Origin: Chloroflexota bacterium
GTDB taxonomy: Bacteria; Chloroflexota; UBA6077; JACCZL01
DNA: 50,920 bases
Direction of reading: 5' to 3'
Assembly: GCA_020850535.1 (NCBI GenBank)
Contig: JADZEM010000168.1
Span: 1 to 50,920, forward strand
The notes beneath the pieces are model-generated. The model worked only from the letters and a program-made list of their open reading frames with translations, was not told where the DNA came from and searched no databases. The position numbers and the translations under genes were made by a program. This document shows positions 15,126 through 23,166 of this stretch, in pieces. Positions within the stretch are counted from its first letter, which is position 1, and every line of letters starts with the position of its first letter.

Positions 15126-16544
15126 ATGGCGACCGGGCTGGAATGGACATCGGCAACCGAGCTGGCCCAGCTGATCCGCCGGGTCAAGCTCTCGCCCGTC
15201 GAGCTGGTCGAGCATCTGCTCGCGCGCATCGAGCAGGTCAACCCGACCATCAACGCCTACGTCACCGTGGTTGCGGAGGAGGCGCGCGCAGCGGCCAGAG
15301 CCGCCGAGGCCGCCGCCCGCTCCGGCGACGAGCTGGGCCTGCTCCACGGCGTCCCGTACTCGCTCAAAGACCTGACGCCGACGCGCGGCATCCGCACCAC
15401 GATGGGCTCGAAGATCTTCGAGCACAACGTTCCAGACGCCGATGGCCTGCTGGTCCAGCGGATGCGCATGGCGGGGGGCATCCTGCTCGGGAAGACCAAC
15501 ACGCCTGAGTTTGGCTGCAAGCCGTTCACCGACAATCGCGTCTTCGGGACGACCCACAACCCGTGGTCGCTGGCGCACTCGCCGGGCGGGTCGTCGGGCG
15601 GGGCGGCGGCGGCGGTCGCGGGCGGCCTGGGACCGCTGGCGCAGGGCAGCGACCTCGCGGCCTCGATCCGCCAGCCGGCCGCCTGGAGCGGCGTCGTCGG
15701 CTTCAAGCCCTCACAGGGGCGCGTGCCGCGTGTCCCAAGTCCGTCCGGCTGGAGCGGCCTCTCCGTCGACGGGCCGATCGCCCGCACCGTCGCGGATGCC
15801 GCCCTGATGTTCGCGGCCATCGCCGGCCCAGACCCGCGCGATCCGCTCAGCCTGCCCGAGACCGGCGAGCAGTGGGACGAGATCGCGGCTGAGGAGATCG
15901 ACTTGCGGGATCTGCGGGTCGCCTGGACGCCAGATCTCGGCGGGGCTGCGCCGGTGGATCCGACCGTCGCCGCCATCTGCGGCGCGGCGGCGCGCGCGTT
16001 CGAGGATCTCGGCTGCATCGTCGAGGAGGCCACCCCGCGGATCGGCAACATTCAGCAGGCGTTCCTGGTGCTGAACTCGGGGCTGCGCCAGGCCTCGCTC
16101 GGCCAGTACCTGGAGGCCTGGCGCGAGCAGATGGACCCAGTCCTGGTGTCGCGCCTGGAGATCGCCGCCAACACGACCGCCGTCGACGTGGCCCGCGCCG
16201 AGGTCGAGCGGACGGCGTACCACCAGCGGCTGGTTTCTTTCTTCGAGCAGTACGACGTGCTGCTGCTGCCGACCTCGGCCACGCCGCCGCTGCCGCTCGA
16301 CGTGCGCTTCCCGATCCAGGTCGGCGGGCGCAGCGTAGCCCATTCCATCGAGATGCTGCTGCCCACCTACGCCTTCAACTTCAGCAACTTCCCGGCGATC
16401 TCGGTGCCGGCCGGCTGGACCGACGACGGCTTGCCGGTCGGGCTGCAGATCGTCGGCGGCTGGCAGCAGGATGCGATGGTGCTGCGGACGGCGGCGGCGT
16501 TCGAGATAGCCCGGCCGTGGGCCGACCGGCTCCCGCCCCTTTGA
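15126..16544 (+). CDS. Amidase signature family hydrolase
   Basis: 472 residues. The Ser-cisSer-Lys triad is intact and correctly spaced: K81 (SLKDL), S156 (PGGSSGG) and S180 (AASIR). The 75 and 24 residue spacings are those of the family. The oligoglycine motif before the nucleophile reads DLAASIR instead of the usual D-x-G-G-S, which may shape the oxyanion hole. ATG 15126 has AAGGAG eight bases upstream; the open frame extends further 5' through a repeat and is not coding there. GatB and GatC are not adjacent, and the sequence lacks GatA-specific context, so it is more likely a stand-alone amidase acting on small amides than the amidotransferase subunit. Substrate is unknown. Confidence 0.88.
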   Translation: MATGLEWTSATELAQLIRRVKLSPVELVEHLLARIEQVNPTINAYVTVVAEEARAAARAAEAAARSGDELGLLHGVPYSLKDLTPTRGIRTTMGSKIFEHNVPDADGLLVQRMRMAGGILLGKTNTPEFGCKPFTDNRVFGTTHNPWSLAHSPGGSSGGAAAAVAGGLGPLAQGSDLAASIRQPAAWSGVVGFKPSQGRVPRVPSPSGWSGLSVDGPIARTVADAALMFAAIAGPDPRDPLSLPETGEQWDEIAAEEIDLRDLRVAWTPDLGGAAPVDPTVAAICGAAARAFEDLGCIVEEATPRIGNIQQAFLVLNSGLRQASLGQYLEAWREQMDPVLVSRLEIAANTTAVDVARAEVERTAYHQRLVSFFEQYDVLLLPTSATPPLPLDVRFPIQVGGRSVAHSIEMLLPTYAFNFSNFPAISVPAGWTDDGLPVGLQIVGGWQQDAMVLRTAAAFEIARPWADRLPPL

Positions 16545-16674
16545 GCGATCCGCTCACGCCCGTCGTTGCGCGAGGCGATGTCCCGCGCGACGACGGCTGC
16601 CAGCTCAAGACTGGCGCAATCGAGGCGGCGCGGAGGTCTCTTCGGGGCGGCCGTCACCTGCGACGAACGCACGA

Positions 16675-16694
16675 GAGCGGCCCGAAGGCCGCTC
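16675..16694 (-). terminator. UUCG-loop hairpin after rpsU
   Basis: GAGCGGCC-TTCG-GGCCGCTC on the minus strand: an 8-bp perfect stem with a stable UUCG tetraloop, 24 bases beyond the rpsU stop. There is no long U tract, so termination efficiency is uncertain. Confidence 0.65.
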
Positions 16695-16718
16695 CCCTGT
16701 CATGGTGCGAGTGTCGGT

Positions 16719-16913
16719 CTAGCCGCCGGACTTCGCCCGCGCGCGCCGCCGCTTTCGCTGAGCCGCGCGGATCTTGTCGCGCCGCTCTTCGTGCGCTGGC
16801 TTGAAGCGCTGCTTGCGACGGTAATCGCGGAGGATGCCGGCCGCTTCGATGCCTCGCTTGAAGCGCCGGAACAGCTCCTCGAACGTCTCACCCTCGCGGG
16901 CGACCACGTACAT
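16719..16913 (-). CDS. rpsU: Ribosomal protein bS21
   Basis: 64 residues, the normal length for bS21, a small basic protein of the 30S subunit that acts near the mRNA 3' end/anti-Shine-Dalgarno region. The family core is clear: EGETFEELFRRFKRGIEAAG, followed by an ILRDYRRK segment and a C-terminal tail rich in Arg and Lys. GGGAG lies six bases upstream of the ATG. It follows the zinc-ribbon gene in the same direction after 226 bases, and a UUCG hairpin lies just beyond it. The gene may be independently transcribed. Confidence 0.93.
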   Translation of the reverse strand: MYVVAREGETFEELFRRFKRGIEAAGILRDYRRKQRFKPAHEERRDKIRAAQRKRRRARAKSGG

Positions 16914-17139
16914 AGACTGCTCCCTGTTTCTGGTCAGCGCACGGCACGGCGTGCTGTACTCGTCACGAACCGGGCCGACTCACGCCGGCCAGCCTGCGAA
17001 CTATACCGGATCGCGCGCGCTGGTGGTTAGTTGACGCAAGATGGCGCGACGGCCACCGAGCCGAGCCGCCTCGCAAGCGAGAACGAGAACGGGCGAGCCA
17101 ACGGCCCGCCCGTCCCGAATCGCTATCGGCAGCTGGAGG

Positions 17140-17553
17140 CTAGCGATAGCCGCCCCGGCCGCCGCCGTACCCGCCGCCACCGCCGGCCGGTCGGTTCTTG
17201 GCGAAGCAATCCGAGCAGTACACCGGCTTGTCGCCGCGCGGCTGGAACGGCACCAGCGCTTCGTTGCCGCACGCCGAGCAGGTCACCGAGAACATCTCGC
17301 GATCGCGCCGGCCACCACCGTAGCCGCCGCCACCACCGCCATATCCACCGCCGCCGCTGCTGTATCCACCACCACCGCTGCTGTACCCGCCACCGCCGCC
17401 GCCAGTCGACCCGCGACGTGCCATCCGGCAGTCACGGCAGCGGCTCGGCTCGTTCGTGAATCCACGGCTGGCGAAGAACTCTTGTTCTCCGACCGTGAAG
17501 ACGAAGGACTGCCCGCAATCGCGGCAGCTCAAAACCTTGTCCGCGTAGGCCAC
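17140..17553 (-). CDS. Gly-rich double zinc-ribbon protein (CxxC-x17-CxxC)
   Basis: 137 residues. N-terminal zinc ribbon (about 8-46: CRDCGQSF ... CRDC, the trcl-type zinc-binding domain), then about 40 residues of GGGGGY/GGYSSGG repeats, then a second cysteine module CSAC-x17-CSDC (about 91-115), the domain described as CxxC-x17-CxxC, and a short GGYGGGRGGYR tail. The RGG/GY-rich linker resembles that of RNA-binding or condensate-forming proteins. The family is frequent in Chloroflexota and related bacteria, function unproven. It lies upstream of rpsU on the same strand, and a role in translation or RNA binding is a guess. A minus-strand TACACT (17672-17677) and a hairpin (17631-17648) lie in its leader. 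Confidence 0.88.
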   Translation of the reverse strand: MAYADKVLSCRDCGQSFVFTVGEQEFFASRGFTNEPSRCRDCRMARRGSTGGGGGGYSSGGGGYSSGGGGYGGGGGGYGGGRRDREMFSVTCSACGNEALVPFQPRGDKPVYCSDCFAKNRPAGGGGGYGGGRGGYR

Positions 17554-18016
17554 GCTGACACCTCAAGATAGCTTGGCGGTTTCGTCAGCGCGAGTCGGGT
17601 AGGGGACTGGGGGCGTCGGTGGATCCCCGAGGCCGCCCCTTAGCGGCCTGCGAAACGTACCAGCGAACGCCAGTGTAGTACACCCTCACACAAAATGGAA
17701 GTACCTGACGCGACCGAATTCTCTCCGAGTAGCGCCGATTTCGGGCGCTCATTCGGTCTATGAGCGCGCACACTCCGCTGACCGCCCGCATCGCCCGCGC
17801 TCTTCATCGCAGGATGTGACAGAGATGTCCTGGCAGATCGCGCATACTGTCGCTCCCGTCGTCTGGCACGCAGCGCACGGGACTGCCGCTCCTCCCCCGC
17901 TCACGCGCACCGGCCCGGTGGCCCGACTGGGTCGGGGCGCGAGGGCCTTCGCGGCGAGTCGAGGGGTGCGGGCCTGCCCGGCGTCGGGGGGGTGAGGTCT
18001 TGCCTCAGACTGAGTT
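17554..18016. other. Intergenic leader of the zinc-ribbon gene
   Basis: No gene seen. On the minus strand, TACACT at 17672-17677 could be a -10 element; it overlaps the palindrome GTGTA-G-TACAC (17673-17683), but no convincing -35 is present. The implied leader of about 115 nt contains GGCCGC-(6)-GCGGCC at 17631-17648, a possible RNA hairpin. At 17985-18000 there is a GGGGGGGTGAGGTCT fragment of the palindromic element found inside the ABC gene, next to the 3' end of guaB. Confidence 0.35.
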
Positions 18017-19459
18017 TTAGCGGTCGTCCATCGTGCGCGGCAGGCTCTCGCGCCAGCCGGCCTCGGTGATCCGCACGAAGCGCGCGTTCGCCCGCAGGTC
18101 CGCGAAGTTCCGCGCGTTCAGGTAGCTCATCCCCGAGCGCAGGCCGCCCACCAGCTGATGCACCACCTGCGCGACTGTCCCCTTGTGCGGCACCACGAAC
18201 TCGACGCCCTCCGGCACCACGCCGGCCGCCAGCTCGTCGAGATCCTCGGCCGGGCGCTCGCGCTTGAGCCGGTCGATGGCCACGGCTGCCGACGCGGACC
18301 CTCGATACACCTTGTAACGCGCGCCGCTCCGCACAACCGTCGTGCCGGGGCTCTCCTCGGTGCCGGCCAGCAGGCTGCCGATCATCAGCGAGCCGGCCCC
18401 TGCCGCAATCGCCTTGACGATGTCGCCGGCCATCCGGATGCCGCCGTCGGCGATGATCGGGACGCCGCTCTTGTCAGCCTCGGCGACGGCCTCCATAACG
18501 GCCGTCAACTGAGGCACGCCGACGCCCGCCACGACGCGCGTCGTGCAGGCCGCGCCTGGGCCAACGCCGACCTTGACGGCGTCCGCGCCAGCGTCGATCA
18601 GGTCACGCGTGCCCTCGGCGGTCGCCACGTTGCCCGAGACCAGCTCGACGTGCGGGAAGCGCTTCTTGACCTCGCTGGTCGCCTTGATGGCATGCTCGGC
18701 GTGCCCGTGCGCGATGTCCACCACCAGCACGTCGGCGCCGGCATCGACCAGCGCTTCGGCCCGCTCGATGTAGTCGCCAACAGCCCCGATGGCCGCACCG
18801 ACCAGCAGCCGTCCCTTCGAGTCGCGGGCGGCGCGCGGATGGCTGGTCTGTCGGAGCAGCTCCCGCGAGGTCACGAGGCCGCGCAGCCGGCCGTGCTCGT
18901 CCACCAGCGGCAGCTTTTCGAGCCGATGCTCGTGCAGAATGCGGCGGGCGTCGTCGAAGCTCGTGCCGACCGGCGCGGTGATGAGATGGTCGAGGCCAGT
19001 CATCACGTCGGTCACCGGCCGGTCGAGGTTCTCCTCGAACAGCAGATCGCGGGTGGTGACGATGCCAACGACGCTCCCGTCACGGTCCACGACCAGCAGG
19101 CTCGACACCTCGCTGCGCGCCATCTGCAGCGAGGCATCGCGGATGCTGCGGGTCGGGCTGGTCGTGTGAACGTCGCGGACGACGACCTCTTCGGGTCGCT
19201 TGACCCGGGCGACCTCGGCCGCCTCCTCTTCGATGGTCATGAAGCGGTGGATGATGCCGATCCCACCCTCATGAGCCAGCGCCACGGCGAGCCGAGCGTC
19301 GGTCACGGTGTCCATGTTCGCGCTGACAATCGGGACACCCAGGCTGATCTTTCGAGTCAGTCGGGACGTGGTATCGACATCCCGCCGCGAGGCAACAGAA
19401 GAACGGCGCGGGACGAGCAGGACGTCGTCGTAGGTGAGGGCCAGAGGGATCTCAATCAT
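18017..19459 (-). CDS. guaB: IMP dehydrogenase
   Basis: 480 residues. Catalyses NAD-dependent oxidation of IMP to XMP, the committed step of GMP synthesis, in the cytoplasm. Seen: [10 protein letters not shown] at the N-terminus, two CBS domains (about 90-205), VDIAHGH, the catalytic loop [11 protein letters not shown] with C305, and [13 protein letters not shown]. The catalytic loop has AA where GPGSICTTR is usual, but the Cys is retained. The start at 19459 is chosen because it opens the conserved N-terminus; the longer open frame upstream crosses a hairpin. A TATACT lies only 11 bases before the ATG with no Shine-Dalgarno, so the mRNA is probably leaderless. Confidence 0.93.
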   Translation of the reverse strand: MIEIPLALTYDDVLLVPRRSSVASRRDVDTTSRLTRKISLGVPIVSANMDTVTDARLAVALAHEGGIGIIHRFMTIEEEAAEVARVKRPEEVVVRDVHTTSPTRSIRDASLQMARSEVSSLLVVDRDGSVVGIVTTRDLLFEENLDRPVTDVMTGLDHLITAPVGTSFDDARRILHEHRLEKLPLVDEHGRLRGLVTSRELLRQTSHPRAARDSKGRLLVGAAIGAVGDYIERAEALVDAGADVLVVDIAHGHAEHAIKATSEVKKRFPHVELVSGNVATAEGTRDLIDAGADAVKVGVGPGAACTTRVVAGVGVPQLTAVMEAVAEADKSGVPIIADGGIRMAGDIVKAIAAGAGSLMIGSLLAGTEESPGTTVVRSGARYKVYRGSASAAVAIDRLKRERPAEDLDELAAGVVPEGVEFVVPHKGTVAQVVHQLVGGLRSGMSYLNARNFADLRANARFVRITEAGWRESLPRTMDDR

Positions 19460-19470
19460 TCCGAGGCGGG

Positions 19471-19476
19471 AGTATA
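19471..19476 (-). promoter_or_regulatory. -10 element of guaB, leaderless transcript
   Basis: Minus strand TGGTATACT: a near-consensus -10 (TATACT) with the extended TGn motif. Eleven bases separate it from the guaB ATG, so transcription should start within a few bases of the start codon. No -35 stands out; the 13-bp inverted repeat at 19497-19528 begins where it would lie. Confidence 0.55.
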
Positions 19477-19496
19477 CCAGCCGGCCGGATGCGTCC

Positions 19497-19528
19497 GGCG
19501 AAACGCCGGACACGACCGGCGTTTCGCC
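19497..19528. promoter_or_regulatory. Perfect 13-bp inverted repeat between divergent genes
   Basis: GGCGAAACGCCGG at 19497-19509 and CCGGCGTTTCGCC at 19516-19528, with a 6-nt spacer. It sits just upstream of the guaB -10 and 51 bases before the divergent small membrane gene. As DNA it could be an operator for either gene. As RNA it could only be formed by a transcript from further upstream. Confidence 0.5.
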
Positions 19529-19552
19529 AGCCGGCAGAAAGCACCATGTGTC

Positions 19553-19570
19553 GCGCATATGCGCTAGAAT
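19553..19570 (+). promoter_or_regulatory. Palindrome and -10 of the small membrane gene
   Basis: The perfect palindrome GCGCATATGCGC (19553-19564) abuts TAGAAT (19565-19570), a good -10 hexamer. The ATG follows eight bases later, so this transcript would also be leaderless. The palindrome covers the spacer next to the -10 and could bind a repressor. The same 12-mer occurs at 10706-10717. Confidence 0.45.
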
Positions 19571-19578
19571 AGATCAGT

Positions 19579-19791
19579 ATGTTGCGTTCATCGATGATCG
19601 GCATCCTCTTCCTGGCCCTCTTCGGCATGACCATGGGCGTCGTCGGATTCGCGCAGCCGGACCTCACCGCTCGCCACACGCTGCTCGTCGCGGCCAGCGG
19701 CACAGCCCTCGCCAGCTATGTCACCTGGGTGCTGGCGACGCGCTGGGCCACCTTCCGCGACTTCACCACTGATCCGTGGTTCTGGCAATAG
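19579..19791 (+). CDS. Small membrane protein, unknown
   Basis: 70 residues with two hydrophobic segments (about 5-25 and 33-53) joined by a short polar loop, ending in a tail rich in aromatic residues (FRDFTTDPWFWQ). I do not recognise the family. Coding is supported by the -10 element directly upstream of the ATG and by the membrane-protein composition. It is divergent from guaB. A second small ORF follows 37 bases later. No Shine-Dalgarno is present, in keeping with a leaderless message. Confidence 0.5.
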   Translation: MLRSSMIGILFLALFGMTMGVVGFAQPDLTARHTLLVAASGTALASYVTWVLATRWATFRDFTTDPWFWQ

Positions 19792-19828
19792 CATTCGAGG
19801 TGATCACGCATGGAGGCGCCTGGCTTCT

Positions 19829-20002
19829 ATGGGCTTCTACGTCAATGCATGGCTCCGTCGGGGCAGGAAGTTCGACGTGCTGGTGACGAGGTCCGATCCG
19901 GATGCCAATCCCGAGGCCCATGCTGCTGTCTACTTCGGACCACTTCGACAGCGCGTGGACTGGATTCATCAGGCCGCCCTTGCAGAGTACGCCGACGAGT
20001 GA
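19829..20002 (+). CDS. Small hypothetical protein
   Basis: 57 residues beginning MGFYVNAWLRRGRKFDVLV and containing DPDANPEAHAAVYFGP and WIHQAALAEYADE. The composition is that of a soluble, folded protein, and this frame looks better than the two alternatives over the same stretch. GGAGG lies 12 bases before the ATG, longer than ideal. I do not recognise the family. The region 20003-20119 downstream holds nothing that I can identify. Confidence 0.35.
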   Translation: MGFYVNAWLRRGRKFDVLVTRSDPDANPEAHAAVYFGPLRQRVDWIHQAALAEYADE

Positions 20003-20119
20003 GCGCCTCTTCCTGAAGTGGCCTGCACCATCTCACCGGCGCGGGCAGCACGGTCAGGCGACGGCGACAGGACTCGGCGCCGCGGTGGGGTGACCTGTCG
20101 TCACAGCCAGCAGTGCGGA

Positions 20120-20236
20120 CTACGGGCCGCCGCTCAGAGGGGTGCCCGCCGCCCGGCCGGCCACCCGCACGCCCTCGCCCGGCACGAACTCGAACAGGTC
20201 CAGCTCGACGCGATGGCCACCTGCCTGGGGTGGCAT
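20120..20236 (-). CDS. Possible 38-residue micropeptide after ABC permease
   Basis: ATG at 20234-20236 follows the permease stop after six bases and opens a 38-codon frame containing HRVELDLFEFVPGEGVRVAG. Codon third positions are almost all G or C and the residues alternate as in a beta-rich fragment, so it may be a coupled micropeptide or the remnant of a longer gene. No ribosome site is visible. This is tentative. Confidence 0.22.
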   Translation of the reverse strand: MPPQAGGHRVELDLFEFVPGEGVRVAGRAAGTPLSGGP

Positions 20237-20242
20237 GGCGGC

Positions 20243-21760
20243 CTACTGCGTCGCCATGCGGCGAGAGAGCTCGAACGACGCCACGGCGTAGCAGACGGCG
20301 CCAATCAGCCCGAGCGCTCCGAGCATCAGCGGGTCGGGCGCCGCGCCGCGCAGCATCACATCGCGCAGGTCGATGGACCCGAACGTCACAGGCAACACGT
20401 AGCTGATCGCCCGGATCGGCTCCCAGAGCGTGTCGAGCGCCAGGAAGAAGCCGCCGAAGAAGATCGAGGCGAGCAGCACGAGCATCGCCAGTTGCACGGC
20501 CTGCGTCTCGGTCTCCGCGAGGCCGGCGATGAAGAAGCCGAGCCCGAGCGATGAGAACAGGAGCAGCGCCAGCGACGCCGCCGCCCAGACGGGCTGCCCG
20601 AGCATCGGCACGCCCAGCAGCCGGTTGACCAGGAAGAAGAGGGCCACGCCCACCACGCCGAGCAACAGTCCGTAGCTGAGCGTCTTCCCGAGGATGATCT
20701 CGAACGGCGTGACCGGGGCCACCCGGTAGACCTCGGTGGCTCCGAGCAGCCGATCCCGCACCATCGACAGCGACGCGAGGCTGACGGCGATGTGTTGGAG
20801 CAGCAGCGCCACCACCGCCGGCGCGAAGAAGGCGATGGCGGTCGGCTCGGCCGGCACCGTGTTGGACGCCTGGACCGAGAACGGCGCGGCCAGCACGTCC
20901 GGCGGCACCCGCGTCGCCGCCTGGGTCTGCTGCTCCATCTCGCGCGAGGTGGTCTGGAGCCGCTGCGCCCGCACCACCTGATCGGGGGTGTTCACCTGCC
21001 CGCGCGCCAGGTCGCCCTCGATGGCGGCGAGGTCGGCCTCGGCAGGGGCCAGCGGATCGGCCTGCTTGCCGCCCATCGCCGACAGCACCGAGTAGCCGGG
21101 CGCGGTCCGAGCCGCCTGCAACGCCTGCCGCATCGCGATAACCCGGCCGGCGGCGGAGAGGCCGTCGTTGCGCTGGATGTCGGAGGCCAGCCCATCCGCC
21201 TGGGTCCGGACGGCCGTCGCGCTCTGGGCGGCGCGGTCGAGCGGCTCGCGGGTGTTGCCCAGCAGGTCCGCCAGCACCCGGCGGTTCAGCTCCTGCACGG
21301 CGACGGTGGCGAAGTAGCGCACCCAGGCCGCCTGGAGCGGATCGATCTCCCGAAACAGCACGTCGAACTGGGCGTGCGAGCCGCTGAGCACCGTCTGCTC
21401 GGCCTGATCCGGCACGATCACGACGACGTCGACCTGGCGACGGTCCAGCTCGTTTTCGGCCTGGGCGCGATCGCGGGTCACGCCCTTCAGCACGAAGACC
21501 GAACTGAACATGTCGCGATAGGCGGCCGGGTCGTCGGGCAGCCGCTGGTCCGGCGGCAGCACCAGCACCGTGTCGAGCTGCGGCGTCTGCCCCCGATAGC
21601 CGACGCCGAACGCCGCCAGGATCAGGAATGGCCCGAGCAGCACGCTGAGCACCAGCTTCGGCTGGCGAACGGCCGCCCAGATCTCTTTGAAGAAGAATGA
21701 CGATGTCCGGACGATCCCTTTCGCCACGGCGACGAACGGTTCACCGATCGCTCTGAGCAC
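20243..21760 (-). CDS. ABC-2 type transporter permease
   Basis: 505 residues. One membrane helix near the N-terminus (about 35-55), a large extracytoplasmic domain (about 60-310, partly coiled-coil-like, with many Gln/Ala/Arg), then five to six helices at the C-terminus, with VRDRLLGATEVYRVAPVTP in the first cytoplasmic loop. This is the layout of exporter permeases of the YhgE/DrrB-like ABC-2 class. It overlaps the end of the ATPase gene by 20 bases and is translated from the same message. Substrate is unknown; lipid-linked or drug-like compounds are usual. Confidence 0.87.
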   Translation of the reverse strand: MLRAIGEPFVAVAKGIVRTSSFFFKEIWAAVRQPKLVLSVLLGPFLILAAFGVGYRGQTPQLDTVLVLPPDQRLPDDPAAYRDMFSSVFVLKGVTRDRAQAENELDRRQVDVVVIVPDQAEQTVLSGSHAQFDVLFREIDPLQAAWVRYFATVAVQELNRRVLADLLGNTREPLDRAAQSATAVRTQADGLASDIQRNDGLSAAGRVIAMRQALQAARTAPGYSVLSAMGGKQADPLAPAEADLAAIEGDLARGQVNTPDQVVRAQRLQTTSREMEQQTQAATRVPPDVLAAPFSVQASNTVPAEPTAIAFFAPAVVALLLQHIAVSLASLSMVRDRLLGATEVYRVAPVTPFEIILGKTLSYGLLLGVVGVALFFLVNRLLGVPMLGQPVWAAASLALLLFSSLGLGFFIAGLAETETQAVQLAMLVLLASIFFGGFFLALDTLWEPIRAISYVLPVTFGSIDLRDVMLRGAAPDPLMLGALGLIGAVCYAVASFELSRRMATQ

Positions 21761-22823
21761 GGCTCTCCCCCGACCCCTGATCGTCGCTCATCAGCTGCAC
21801 GAACACATCGTCAAAGCTCGGGTGCTGCTCGCCGACCTCTTCGAACTCGATATTCGCGGCGCGGAGGGCGTCGATCAGCGCCGGGACGGCCGGCCCCGCC
21901 TCCTCCACGATCACATCGAGCCGCTCGCGCCCGTTCCACGAGACCTTCTTGACACCGGGCGCCTCGCGGATCGCCACGACGGCCCGGCTGTTCAGGTCCG
22001 GCCCGGCCACCGTGACCACCTCGCCGCCCATCGCCATGCGGCGCACCGCCTCGGGCGTGCCGGTGGCGATCTTCTGGCCGTCTCGCAGTACCAGGATCTC
22101 GTCGCAGTACTCGGACTCGGTGACGTACTGGGTGGTCACGATCAACGTGCGGCCCTCGTCGCGGAGGGCGCGGAAGTGGTCCCAGAACTTCGCCCGCAGG
22201 ACCGGATCGATGCCGGCCGTCGGCTCGTCCAGGAAGATGATCTCCGGGTTGTGCACCAGCGTGGCCGCAAGCTCGAGGCGGCGCTGCATGCCGCCGCTCA
22301 ACTGGCCGGCCGGGCGGTTCCGCGCATCCCACAGCTCGACCAGCTCCAGCGCCCGGCGGATGCGCTTGCCCCGCCCGAAGAAGGCCATCCCATAAATCGA
22401 GGCGGCGAACCCCAGGTTCTCTGACACCGACAGCTCGGGGAACAGCACGAACTGTTGCGGCATGTACCCCAGCCGCTCGCGTTCCCGACGGCGGAACTTG
22501 TGCGGCGCGCGGCCCAGCACCCGCAGGTCGCCGCTCGTCGGGCGCAACACGCCCAGCAACAGGCGCATCGTCGTCGTCTTGCCACAGCCACTGGGGCCGA
22601 TCACCCCGAAGATGGTCCCGCCCTTGACCTCGAACGACAGGCCCTTGACGACCTCGCGATCCCCAAATGACTTGCCGAGGTCTTCCGCGACAACTGTCCG
22701 TTCTCCCGGATCGCCATCACTGATCCGGCTCTGACGCAGCGCGTCGGCCGGCCGCTGGGCCGCATCCCTGATGGACGGTTGGACTCGGCCCGTCGCCGTT
22801 TGCTCTCGCGCCCCGATCGTCAC
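21741..22823 (-). CDS. ABC-2 transporter ATP-binding protein
   Basis: 360 residues from GTG 22823, chosen because AGGAAGGG lies six bases upstream; an ATG 66 bases earlier lacks one and encodes unlikely sequence. About 40 variable N-terminal residues precede the ATPase domain. Walker A GPSGCGKTT (about 76), Q-loop YMPQQFVLF, signature LSGGM (about 172), Walker B IIFLDEPTAG (about 193), and Gln in the H-loop position (VTTQYVTE) instead of His. A C-terminal domain of about 100 residues follows. The drug-exporter (DrrA/CcmA) subclass fits. Coupled to the permease downstream and divergent from the HutI-like gene. Confidence 0.9.
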   Translation of the reverse strand: MTIGAREQTATGRVQPSIRDAAQRPADALRQSRISDGDPGERTVVAEDLGKSFGDREVVKGLSFEVKGGTIFGVIGPSGCGKTTTMRLLLGVLRPTSGDLRVLGRAPHKFRRRERERLGYMPQQFVLFPELSVSENLGFAASIYGMAFFGRGKRIRRALELVELWDARNRPAGQLSGGMQRRLELAATLVHNPEIIFLDEPTAGIDPVLRAKFWDHFRALRDEGRTLIVTTQYVTESEYCDEILVLRDGQKIATGTPEAVRRMAMGGEVVTVAGPDLNSRAVVAIREAPGVKKVSWNGRERLDVIVEEAGPAVPALIDALRAANIEFEEVGEQHPSFDDVFVQLMSDDQGSGESRAQSDR

Positions 22824-23166
22824 TGCAATCCCTTCCTCACACCGCTGGCACACAGGTCTGCCAGTCCGGCAGTCCACCCAGCGGCCCACATCGCGTCAGA
22901 GCACGATGGGCGAAGCGCCCGGCTGAAACGCAAGCGACGTGCCACCAGGCGAACAGCTGTCAGGCAACTCGTGCAGGCCGGCGACAGCGATTCGCACGAC
23001 AGTCCAGAAGCGTCCGGTCAGAAAGGCCCGGAACGGATGGTCCGGATAGGTTCAGGAAAACCGACCCCTACCGCTTATACATCCCGTTGTCATCTGCAGG
23101 AGCCAGTGCGCTGATGATTCGCGTAGGGACTGGCCCAATCTTCCAGGACGGGTCACGAGCAGAAAC
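22824..23166. other. Divergent intergenic region, no gene seen
   Basis: Lies between the start of the ABC ATPase (minus) and the HutI-like gene (plus) and should carry promoters in both directions. AT-richer positions are found near 23078-23086 (TTATAC), but no element with correct spacing can be defended. No repeat family found elsewhere in the window is present. Confidence 0.3.

Noticed and set aside
15126-16544. Calling the amidase gatA
   Set aside because: No gatB or gatC nearby and no feature that separates it from general amidases in favour of GatA.
16543-16555. GAGCG-ATC-CGCTC as amidase terminator
   Set aside because: A stem of only five pairs overlapping the stop codon, too weak to call.
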